This document shows positions 22,507-30,700 of a DNA stretch of 41,360 nucleotides, piece after piece. Positions within the stretch are counted from its first letter, which is position 1; each line of letters begins with the position of its first letter. Source of the stretch: Candidatus Omnitrophota bacterium. Lineage in GTDB: Bacteria > Omnitrophota > Gorgyraeia > JABMRN01 > RBG-13-46-9. The notes under the pieces were generated by a model. It saw only the letters and a list, made by a program, of their open reading frames with translations, was not told the origin of the DNA and did no database searches. The position numbers were made by a program, and so were the translations under genes. The stretch is taken from positions 1 to 41,360 of the forward strand of contig JAMXCZ010000006.1 in NCBI GenBank assembly GCA_024542975.1. Direction: 5' to 3'.

Positions 22507-23862
22507 TTATAGTTCTTTTGTTTTTTCGAGCAGGTTCTCCGCGAAGTCCGTAGTGTGTTTTCCGCGGAGGAATGACGGATTTGCCAGGACTTTTTTGTGG
22601 AACGCAGCCGTCGTTTTGATCGGCTCTATAATGAATTCGTCGAGCGCCCGTTGCATAACAGATATCGCGAGTTTGCGCGTACCGGCGTAGGATATAAATT
22701 TTGCGATCATGGAATCGTAATACGGTGAGATCTCATATCCCGCATAGATATGCGTATCCACCCTTATGCCGGGCCCTCCCGGAAGATTTAAAGACGCAAT
22801 CCTGCCGGGACATGGCCTGAAATCGTGATCCGTATCCTCGGCGTAGATGCGGCATTCGACCGAGCTTCCCTTAAATTCTACGTCATCCTGTTTTCTGTTC
22901 AGTTTTTCGCCGTTTGCGATCCTTATTTGCTCTTTTACGATGTCGATACCGGTTATCATCTCCGTTACGGTGTGTTCCACCTGCACCCTGGTATTCATCT
23001 CCATAAAATAAAAATTATTGCCCTTGTCAACGAGAAATTCTATTGTTCCGGCGTTTACATATCCTATGGACCTGGCGCATTTTACCGCGAGTTCCCCCAT
23101 TTTTTTTCTCAATTTTTTATTCATGATGGGTGAAGGCGCCTCTTCGATCAATTTTTGATGCCGTCTCTGGACAGTGCAGTCTCTTTCACCCAGGTGAATA
23201 ACATGGCCGTGCGCATCGCCCAAAAGCTGGAATTCTACGTGACGTGGTTTTTCCACGTATTTTTCAATGTAAACATTGGGGTTTCCGAAGGCCGCTTCAG
23301 CCTCTCTCTGTGCTGTCAAAAAGGCGCTCACAAGCCTAATGTCATTATGACATATGCGCATTCCCTTGCCACCGCCACCACGGGTAGCTTTTATTATGAC
23401 AGGGTATTTTAGTTTCTTCGCAATTTTTAGCGCCTCTTCTTTTGTGTTGATAACGCCCGGACTTCCGGGTATGGTAGGGAGGCCGAGTTTTTTTGCGATT
23501 TGCTTGGCCGCCATCTTGTCGCCCATAAGTCGTATATTCTCAGGCGTGGGCCCGATAAAGCGTATCTGGCAGGACTCGCATATTTCGGCAAAATGCGCGT
23601 CTTCGGCCAGGAAGCCGTAACCCGGATGTATGGCTTCGACGTCCGTTATTTCGGCTGCGCTTATTATACTCGGTATATTGAGATAACTTTCGCTTGCAGG
23701 CGCCTTGCCGATGCAAACAGCTTCGTCAGCCAGCCTCACATGAAGGGAGCTTGAGTCTATTTCAGAAAAAACCGCGACAGTTTTTATTCCCATCTCTTTC
23801 GCGGCTCTTATGATTCTGATTGCCACTTCACCGCGGTTGGCTATCAATATCTTAGAAAACAT
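22507..23862 (-). CDS. accC: Acetyl-CoA carboxylase, biotin carboxylase subunit
   Basis: A 451-residue AccC, which carboxylates biotin on AccB using ATP and bicarbonate. It has the start [29 protein letters not shown], the glycine-rich ATP-grasp loop [43 protein letters not shown] and [13 protein letters not shown]. Length is normal. It lies 34 bases after accB. The carboxyltransferase genes accA and accD are not in the window. Confidence 0.97.
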   Translation of the reverse strand: MFSKILIANRGEVAIRIIRAAKEMGIKTVAVFSEIDSSSLHVRLADEAVCIGKAPASESYLNIPSIISAAEITDVEAIHPGYGFLAEDAHFAEICESCQIRFIGPTPENIRLMGDKMAAKQIAKKLGLPTIPGSPGVINTKEEALKIAKKLKYPVIIKATRGGGGKGMRICHNDIRLVSAFLTAQREAEAAFGNPNVYIEKYVEKPRHVEFQLLGDAHGHVIHLGERDCTVQRRHQKLIEEAPSPIMNKKLRKKMGELAVKCARSIGYVNAGTIEFLVDKGNNFYFMEMNTRVQVEHTVTEMITGIDIVKEQIRIANGEKLNRKQDDVEFKGSSVECRIYAEDTDHDFRPCPGRIASLNLPGGPGIRVDTHIYAGYEISPYYDSMIAKFISYAGTRKLAISVMQRALDEFIIEPIKTTAAFHKKVLANPSFLRGKHTTDFAENLLEKTKEL

Positions 23863-23896
23863 AACCCCTCTTTTGTAACCAGGTTACAGATTTGCG

Positions 23897-24343
23897 TTAA
23901 CTTGGCTCTACGAGAAAAAGTACCTGTCCGAATTCGATCGGCTCGCCGTTCTCTACCAGCACGTCAACGACCTTGCCGCTCACTTCGGATTTTATTTCGT
24001 TCATAAGTTTCATAGCTTCGATTATGCAAAGTATGTCGTCCTCTTTTACGGTGCTTCCTACATCCACAAATGGCGCCGCGTCCGGCGTGGGTGATTTGTA
24101 AAACGTTCCGACCATCGGGGCTTTTACCTCTATCGTATTTTTTACTTCTTCTTTCTCCGGCGCAGATTCGGTTTTGTGCCCGGGATGGGTTAAAAGAGAG
24201 GATGGCATATGCAAGGCTTTTTCTATGTGGTCTCCTGTGCCTTTTTGGAGGTGAATTTTCATTCCCTCCTCTTCTATCGTGATTTCCGTAAGATTATGTT
24301 TTTCCATAAGGCGGACAACTTCCTCGATCTTCTTTATGTTCAT
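23897..24343 (-). CDS. accB: Acetyl-CoA carboxylase biotin carboxyl carrier protein
   Basis: 148 residues: a helical N-terminus ([20 protein letters not shown]), a Pro/Glu-rich linker, and a biotinyl domain with [11 protein letters not shown] and the biotinylation motif EAMKLMN (Lys112). It carries the activated carboxyl for malonyl-CoA synthesis. It sits between efp and accC in the widely conserved aroQ-pepQ-efp-accB-accC order. Confidence 0.96.
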   Translation of the reverse strand: MNIKKIEEVVRLMEKHNLTEITIEEEGMKIHLQKGTGDHIEKALHMPSSLLTHPGHKTESAPEKEEVKNTIEVKAPMVGTFYKSPTPDAAPFVDVGSTVKEDDILCIIEAMKLMNEIKSEVSGKVVDVLVENGEPIEFGQVLFLVEPS

Positions 24344-24356
24344 ATTTGTCTCCTTG

Positions 24357-24914
24357 TTACGCGCGGCCGGCGTAGAGGCTCGTTCGCGTATCGACCTTGA
24401 TTATGTCGTCTGTGTTTACAAACAGGGGAACGCGTATCACAGCCCCCGTTTCCAGAGTGGCGGGCTTTGAGCCGCCTTTCGCCGTGTCGCCCCTTATCCC
24501 CGGCTCGGTATATGTAACCTTCAAAGTAACAGTCACGGGAACCGTTACATCCACTATCGTTTCGTTATGAACGGAAGCCGTGACCTCCATACCGTCTTTT
24601 AAAAATTTGACTATATTCCCCAGTACGCTTTTGTTTATGCTCATTTGTTCATAAGTCGCCTGGTCCATAAAGTGATATATGGTTTCGTCGTGGTAAAGAT
24701 ACTGAATTATTTTTTGCTCGATGTATGCCTGCCGGAAGCTTTCATCCGGCCTGAATGTGCGCTCTGCGATCGCGCCGCTTTTCAGGTTTTTTAATTTTGC
24801 TCTGACAAATGCCCCACCCTTGCCGGGTTTTGTGTGCTGGGATTCCAGGATCTTAAAAATATCTTTGCCTATTTCGATGGCGGAGCCGTTTCTGAACTGG
24901 CGCGCGGTAATCAT
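24357..24914 (-). CDS. efp: Translation elongation factor P
   Basis: 185 residues from ATG 24914, whose ATGA overlap with the M24 peptidase stop fixes the start over an upstream in-frame ATG. EF-P relieves stalling at polyproline. All three beta domains are present. The modified-lysine loop [11 protein letters not shown] places Lys32 at the tip, so lysylation or another modification is possible; no epmA-like gene is in the window. The C-terminus has the [19 protein letters not shown] signature. Confidence 0.96.
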   Translation of the reverse strand: MITARQFRNGSAIEIGKDIFKILESQHTKPGKGGAFVRAKLKNLKSGAIAERTFRPDESFRQAYIEQKIIQYLYHDETIYHFMDQATYEQMSINKSVLGNIVKFLKDGMEVTASVHNETIVDVTVPVTVTLKVTYTEPGIRGDTAKGGSKPATLETGAVIRVPLFVNTDDIIKVDTRTSLYAGRA

Positions 24915-25576
24915 GTTGCCAGCACCCTGGCCCCGTTTTTGGTTATACATACGGCGTCTTCGATTCTTACGCCGCCTTTGCCGTCTACATATAGCCCGGG
25001 CTCTATTGTTACCACCATGCCCTCTTTGAGAATGCGGTTATTTTTTTCCGACAATTTCGGCCCCTCATGAATTCTCGTTCCGATCCCGTGTCCTAAGGTA
25101 TGCCGGATGTGTTTTTCGAAGCCTTTTTTTCTCATATATCTGTTAATGCTCTGCACAAAATCCGAGATCTTTATTCCCGGCCGAATTTTTTTTATAGCCA
25201 TTTTGTGAGCAGTAGCCACAGCATTATACAGTTCTCGCATGCGTTTTTCCATTTTACCTATGATTACAGTCCTTGTCATATCTCCGCGCTGTCCCTTGTA
25301 GATCGCGCCAAAATCCACAACAACCAGGTCGTTCTTTTTAATTTTTCTATCTGTTAATTTCGCATGCGGTTTTGCAGCATTTGGCCCGCTTGCAACAATT
25401 GTCGTAAAAGAACGCCTAAGGCCTCTTTTCATTATGAGATTTTCGATTTTTCGCGCTATCTCACGTTCGCTCGCGCCCGGCTTTATTTCCGGCCGAACAG
25501 CAGTAAAAATATTTTTTGTTATTTTAGCCGCTTCCGTGAGATTTCTTATCGCATTCTTACTTTTTCGCAAGTTCAA
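24911..25576 (-). CDS. M24-family Xaa-Pro aminopeptidase, catalytic domain only
   Basis: 221 residues. The pita-bread fold has the metal ligands [26 protein letters not shown] and RIEDAV, and the Xaa-Pro signature [10 protein letters not shown]. The usual N-terminal creatinase-like domain (about 120 residues) is missing, so it is methionine-aminopeptidase-sized. The start is uncertain: the TTG at 25576 overlaps aroQ by 20 bases and a second TTG follows two codons later; no ATG is in frame nearby. Confidence 0.87.
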   Translation of the reverse strand: MNLRKSKNAIRNLTEAAKITKNIFTAVRPEIKPGASEREIARKIENLIMKRGLRRSFTTIVASGPNAAKPHAKLTDRKIKKNDLVVVDFGAIYKGQRGDMTRTVIIGKMEKRMRELYNAVATAHKMAIKKIRPGIKISDFVQSINRYMRKKGFEKHIRHTLGHGIGTRIHEGPKLSEKNNRILKEGMVVTIEPGLYVDGKGGVRIEDAVCITKNGARVLAT

Positions 25577-25997
25577 TCGCCGCTTCGAGCCCTAAAAGAT
25601 AGCTCGTTTTACCAAAGCCCGAGACCTGCCCTTTCGCCACAGGCGCGATGAGCGAGGTATGCCGGAACTCCTCCCGCGCATATATGTTGGAAATGTGGAC
25701 TTCGACCGCCGGCACTCCGCATGCTGCTATCGCGTCCCTTATGGCAACACTCGTATGCGTGTAAGCGGCAGGGTTTATCAATATTGCGTTTATTTTATTT
25801 TTCTTGGCTTTCCCGATAACGTCCACGATTTCACCTTCGTGGTTGGACTGCATTATTTCGATATCGGCGTCTTTTTCTTTTCCCGATTTTTTTAAAGCGC
25901 CGTTTATTTCATCAATCGTTATTTTGCCGTATACATCGATTTCCCTTGCGCCCAGGAGGTTGAGATTCGGCCCATGAATTACCAGTATTTTTGGCAT
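25557..25997 (-). CDS. aroQ: 3-dehydroquinate dehydratase, type II
   Basis: A 146-residue class II dehydroquinase, the third shikimate-pathway step. Signatures are [17 protein letters not shown] (catalytic Tyr), [27 protein letters not shown] and [18 protein letters not shown] (catalytic His and substrate Arg). Length is normal. It is the first gene of the conserved aroQ-M24-efp-accB-accC block, 15 bases after the flippase gene. Confidence 0.96.
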   Translation of the reverse strand: MPKILVIHGPNLNLLGAREIDVYGKITIDEINGALKKSGKEKDADIEIMQSNHEGEIVDVIGKAKKNKINAILINPAAYTHTSVAIRDAIAACGVPAVEVHISNIYAREEFRHTSLIAPVAKGQVSGFGKTSYLLGLEAAIELAKK

Positions 25998-26012
25998 ATA
26001 TACACCCCTTTG

Positions 26013-26993
26013 TCAGACGTTATAGGTTTCTATTTTCGAGATCTCCACTTTTTTCATTTTAAACTGCGCGGCAAAAACATAAATAAGCGCTCCTATAAGG
26101 CTTAAGACCAAAAGCGATGCCAGAAGAAGTATGCTTAGCGAAAATGCCTTCTCAACTCCGATTATCGGCCCGAAAAGCGCTACGATCGCGCCTTCCCGAA
26201 GTCCAAGCCCTCCCAGGGAAGGAAGCATGCTCACGACGCATACGATCGGCATTAATAAAAAAACTGTTTTGAGCAAAAAGTCCGCCCCAAGGGATTTCCC
26301 CAATAGGTAAACAACCGAAAAGTATATGCTTTGTGTAATCAGTGAAATTGCTATTACAGCAAGGATGATGCCTTTTTTATTTTTATATTCGTGCACGGCC
26401 TTGTAGACCTTGGAGATTCGCTCGCCTATGTTCCAAAGTTTAAACTTTGCAAGCGCCCCAAAGATTACCTTTGCGATGCTATCGTTCAGAGTAAGAAGAA
26501 ACCCCGCTATGCCTGCTATGGCAAAAATGAGGACGATTTTCTTTAACGCAAAATCTATAGTTTGCCAGGAAAGAAGGAGCGCGAGGACAGCAATGCATAT
26601 AAAAGAAAAAAGCCCGATAAACCTGTCCATAAAAACGGCTATAAATGATTTTGCCGTTTTCCCGGTTTGCTTGTGCGCGTAATACGCCTTTACAATATCA
26701 CCGCCGACCGCCGTAGGCATAAAGTTATTGAAGAAAAATCCTATAAAGTTAAGCTGTATCACCCTGCCAAGCGTTATACGAAGCCCTTCCCCCGCAAACA
26801 ACAGGTTGAGCCGTACGGACAAAAGCGCTACAGTAAATAAAAAAAGCCCAACAGCCAAAGAAAATAGCGCAAGGCTCGTTTCCGTAAGGGTATCGGCAAT
26901 GCGCGGGAAATGCCCCCTCATGTTCCATATCAAAAGCGTAAGAAATCCCAGACTCACCGCCACCCGCAAAACCATCATGATTTTTGCCTTCAT
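26013..26993 (-). CDS. Flippase-like / lysylphosphatidylglycerol synthase TM-region protein
   Basis: A 326-residue integral membrane protein with about eight hydrophobic segments, of the UPF0104/LPG_synthase_TM family. Typical blocks are the FNNFMPTAVGGDIVKAYY motif after the second or third helix, FMDRFIGLF, and SLGGLGLREGAIVALFG near the end. Members lacking the cytosolic domain are thought to be lipid or glycolipid transporters; the substrate is unknown. It appears to lead the aroQ-thiC run, with a promoter very close to the ATG. Confidence 0.88.
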   Translation of the reverse strand: MKAKIMMVLRVAVSLGFLTLLIWNMRGHFPRIADTLTETSLALFSLAVGLFLFTVALLSVRLNLLFAGEGLRITLGRVIQLNFIGFFFNNFMPTAVGGDIVKAYYAHKQTGKTAKSFIAVFMDRFIGLFSFICIAVLALLLSWQTIDFALKKIVLIFAIAGIAGFLLTLNDSIAKVIFGALAKFKLWNIGERISKVYKAVHEYKNKKGIILAVIAISLITQSIYFSVVYLLGKSLGADFLLKTVFLLMPIVCVVSMLPSLGGLGLREGAIVALFGPIIGVEKAFSLSILLLASLLVLSLIGALIYVFAAQFKMKKVEISKIETYNV

Positions 26994-27003
26994 AATAGGA
27001 CAT

Positions 27004-27032
27004 AATATATCACGATATTACGTGTAAAACAA
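27004..27032 (-). promoter_or_regulatory. Possible promoter of the flippase-to-thiC run
   Basis: TTGTTT (27027-27032), a 17-base spacer and TATATT (27004-27009) on the minus strand, with the ATG only ten bases further. It would give an mRNA leader of a few bases and there is no ribosome-binding site. The AT-rich context weakens the call. Confidence 0.4.
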
Positions 27033-27060
27033 GAGCAAAAAAACATCGTTGGTTAAAATG

Positions 27061-27111
27061 CAGACCGCGTAGGCGGGGCACCCTTTCAGGGCGCCCCGCC
27101 TACGCGGTCTG
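27061..27111. repeat. GC-rich 51-bp palindrome
   Basis: A perfect 19-bp inverted repeat (cagaccgcgtaggcggggc with its complement at 27093-27111), extended by ccct/aggg inside, leaving a tiny loop. It lies between the nucleotidyltransferase stop and the flippase promoter. No T-run follows on the minus strand, so it looks more like a REP-type element than a classical terminator. Confidence 0.75.
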
Positions 27112-27123
27112 AAAGCGGTGGGT

Positions 27124-27555
27124 TTAACGCAAGCGGCGTAAATACTTAAGGTCTTCCTTATCCTTCGCGCGGCCCGCAGCGTGTTTCATCTCTATAAGGT
27201 CGTCTAATGAAGCAAAATTAACGAATGTGCCGCCAAATTTGGCCCTTACGCGGTTTTTCCAGACTTTCTCAAATGTCGTTCCTTTCGCAAACGGGTGTAT
27301 ATCCGTTTCAACCGCATATTGGCGGATTAAAAGCTTTTTTGTAAGGAGGTCCGCTATGCTAACATCAGTCATGTCATATCCGAATGCCTTAAGCGCTTTC
27401 CATGTTTTTTCTGCGTTAGATTTTTCGGCTTTTATAAAAATATCGATGTCTAAGGTGGCTCTGGAATAGCCGTGCACAGGGAAAGCGGTCGCCCCGATTA
27501 CAACAAACTTGACCCTACACTCTTTTAATAACCTGAGCAGTTTTTCGGTATCCAT
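27124..27555 (-). CDS. Nucleotidyltransferase-fold protein (AbiEii/MNT-like)
   Basis: 143 residues. The motif VIGATAFPVHGYSRATLDIDIFI (split here: GATAFPVHGYSR 21-32, DIDIF 36-40) is the polymerase-beta nucleotidyltransferase core, G-x-A-x-x-x-H-G-x-x-R-x-T-x-D-I-D. TDIHPF and a C-terminal DDLIEMKHAAGRAKDKEDL helix match DUF1814/AbiEii-like proteins, many of which are toxins or partners in two-gene systems. It overlaps the upstream small gene by 41 bases, so the two are translated together. Confidence 0.82.
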   Translation of the reverse strand: MDTEKLLRLLKECRVKFVVIGATAFPVHGYSRATLDIDIFIKAEKSNAEKTWKALKAFGYDMTDVSIADLLTKKLLIRQYAVETDIHPFAKGTTFEKVWKNRVRAKFGGTFVNFASLDDLIEMKHAAGRAKDKEDLKYLRRLR

Positions 27556-27697
27556 GTGCTTTAAGCAGATTTCTGATCTCTTTGGTCTTTCTGATCATCA
27601 TTTGAAATCGCTGTTTAGTACTAAGCGACTTGAGGTATCTCAACTCAAATTCTATTTCCTTGCGGGGATTGGACTTTCTTAGTTTTAGTATCGGCAT
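27515..27697 (-). CDS. Small basic partner of the nucleotidyltransferase
   Basis: 60 residues from ATG 27697 (MPILKLRKSNPRKEIEFEL), preceded by an AGAGGA ribosome-binding site; a 66-residue frame from 27715 lacks one. It is basic and helical (YLKSLSTKQRFQMMIRKTKE, LLKAHGYRKTAQVIKRV). Not a named family that I can assign with certainty. The 41-base overlap with the nucleotidyltransferase and its own promoter suggest a two-gene toxin-antitoxin-like module in which this would be the antitoxin or specificity partner. Confidence 0.65.
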   Translation of the reverse strand: MPILKLRKSNPRKEIEFELRYLKSLSTKQRFQMMIRKTKEIRNLLKAHGYRKTAQVIKRV

Positions 27698-27729
27698 TTT
27701 TTTCCTCTGCGGCATATGTACTAAACCAT

Positions 27730-27738
27730 ATTATACCA
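27730..27738 (-). promoter_or_regulatory. Extended -10 promoter for the nucleotidyltransferase module
   Basis: TGG-TATAAT on the minus strand, an extended -10 with consensus hexamer, 32 bases upstream of ATG 27697 and immediately after the giant gene's stop. No recognisable -35. Confidence 0.5.
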
Positions 27739-27762
27739 TATTTTTTGACATTTGTGGCATTT

Positions 27763-30700
27763 TTACAACGCCATTCCCGTCCGGTGTTCGCGCTTGCGGT
27801 ATTCACGCATGGTAGCTTCCATATCCTCGGATTCGATATCAGGCAGGTCCAGTATCAGTAAGCCGTTAAATACGCTCTTAATCTCTGTCGGGTCCAAAGA
27901 GCGAAGCTTCGATTCAAATTCAGGGTGTGCTTTTTTAAAATCTGTTCCGATTATTATACTGAAAGATTCTATCAGGTTGTCTGTGGCGGTTTTGATGAGT
28001 TCTACATTCCAATCCTGCTCTGTAACATTGTTTAAATCATTAAGATGCGCCGCCTGTAGCCCTACCAGCATTTCCCACCACTCTGGGGTATGGTTGCTAT
28101 TTAAGCCGATCATATGAGCAATACCCTTTAGGGAATCCGATATGTTGTAATCGTCCAGCATGCATGCGACAATTACTTCCTTAGGATTTTTCCTTTTAAT
28201 TTCTGCAAGTTCGCGCCGAAGATCGCCTATATATACGGTGTCTTCTGTCTTTTCGCTACTATATAATATAAAGTTTATATGCCCTTTGTCACTATCAGTA
28301 ACTCCTGCTTCGCGTTTTACATTTCTAACGATGCGCCTTGCGGCAATTCGCAATCGGTTCCGGCGGTTCTCAAATTCCTCGTCCGTTTTCCCCCGGTCTC
28401 TTTCCACAGCCACGGCAATGGTATAGTTGGCGTATTCCCAGTATTTGGTATTTTCCCTGCATGCGGCGCCTTTCAGGTTGTCATACAGTTTCACTATACT
28501 TTTCTCGAATTCATCAAGGTCCATAGTTGGTTTTCCCACTGCTGGCTCTTCTTTTGGCTTCTCGCCTTTCGGCCGGTCTATTTCTTCCGCTGAAGAACCG
28601 GGTGACTGTGGCGATGTTGGCTGTGGCGAAGTCGATGACCGACTGCCTGTCACATCAGCGGCGGGTGACGTGGGGGTGGTTCCTGCGGCGGGTTTTGCTT
28701 TTTGCCTAATTCTTACGCGCCACCCATAGCGCGCTCTATCGCTCTCTGGCGCAACACGCCCCGAAGGATTAACATACAGGATAAATTTTTCAAAAGCTGC
28801 TCCATCCGGAATGGCTACATCTACCACCTCGTTTTGAAGCGGAAAATGGCTACCGTAATCCGTATATGTAATTTCGGAGAGCGTATAATCTAATGTGGCG
28901 GCGCAATCATCTGTAACAAAAAAACCTCCTTCATTAAGAAGTTCATGCATCTCATATAAAAAGCAACTGGGTTCTGTATAAGTAATAGGCACTTCTTGCG
29001 CGGCACGCTGATAGTACAGATCTATTTTCCCAAATTCCGATAATTCCCTCACGGTATCCATGTAGTTTTCAGGCTTCGTAATATCGGCGTCGATAAAGGT
29101 TATGGCATAGTCTTGTTGATTCGCGCCTTTATAAGACCATTTAAAGCGTATCATAGGACATGTACCGTTTGTCTCAATTTTTACCTTTGATACGCCTAAC
29201 CCATTTAATTCAGCCGCTAAGGCACCTATTATCTTTTCTTTTGTGTCTAAGTCATAACCAGCGGCGTAACCATGGCGGAACTTGTATTGTGTATATAGAA
29301 CAACGTAATCTTTATAGTATTCAGAGAAATAACGCTCGTCTTCGAGTATTTTAAGGTCTTCTATTGAAATCCCATGGTAATTTGATACAAAGTAACCTTC
29401 CGTAGCATTAGTGGACAAAAGAAAATTTGAAACATTAGCACCGGCAGCGCCGTAAACTGCGCGAAGCGGCATATTACCAGGATTTACTACCTGTCTTACC
29501 GCCATATCGTGCATGGCATATACACTGTGTAGCAAACCCGCGTTGACGGGTCTTGAATCAACTGCCTCCGCTTCAAAAGGTTGTCCTTCGGGTATTTTCG
29601 CGAGGTCGGGCACTCTACCCTCTCGATCCTGTAGTCTTCTTGCACTTTCAACTGCACCGGCATCTGCATCCAAAAGCACCTGAGCGCTTGGGAGTATTAT
29701 GTCCGATTCTGGGGACACACTACTTAGTTCGCTTGTGTCCCCAGAAGTCGTAAATTCGGAAAGTTCCCTGCGAAATATTATTTGTGTACCATTGGAGACA
29801 GGGACCGCTTCTAACACCTCTTCTGTTAAAAAACCCGTCTTCCAATAATAGGCTTTGCTCTTTCCTTGTATTCTGTCTCTATTCACTGTGATAATTTGAA
29901 GTTGATCGCTTATGTCGTTTATCTGATAAAGTCCAAAGCCTTTATCTCTATTTGTCGCCCGTGGTGAAAAAGATATTCCGCGTTGAATAGCTCTATGTAT
30001 CGGCGCGTGACTTCCGTCCGGGGTGACAAAACCATTACCGCGGTCTAAAATTATAAATGAAAAAATCCGCTTATTATCTATCAATTGAGAACGTAAGAGC
30101 AAAGCGCCATAATATCTACCGTGTTCATAAAGATTATCTAACGCGTGCCTTATAGCAGTTCTGCAATCACCATATTCTTTTGTCATTCCTAATGTTTTGA
30201 GCATAAATTCAGAAAGTTCATAATGATTCCCGATTTCGATTGCTTGAAAATCGTTCGGATGTTTTTTTGTGAATTTTTCCTGAATTACTCGAGTTAACTG
30301 TCTACAATGTTCCTCGTTAGTGTGGGATAAATCTTGCCATAATTTATTAATAAGTTCTCTTTCTTCTTCTGTAAATCCTTCTCCGAGTGTACTTGGGGCT
30401 GGTTCCCGCTCCTCGCTTTCCGGCTCAACATGCTCCGGGCCATCCGTCATACGATGCCGTTCTATCCCTCCCATGCCACGCAGGGGGTTTCCGATTGGCT
30501 TATCCACGCCTGCGAATGGATTCGCTTCCATTGCCACTTCTCGCATAATCCTTGGCGGCGCCGGGTACTTATGCGTGCCGTCATCCCTATCCCGAATCTT
30601 GCCGCCTTTGCCTTTCTTTTTCGCATCCGACGCGGCTTCTCCTTTTTTCCCGTCAGGCAGATCAGCTGCAGATGCGGGTTCGGATGATTCTATGCGTTCG

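Noticed and set aside
27061-27111. Palindrome as a rho-independent terminator
   Set aside because: No T-run follows on either useful strand; annotated as a repeat instead.
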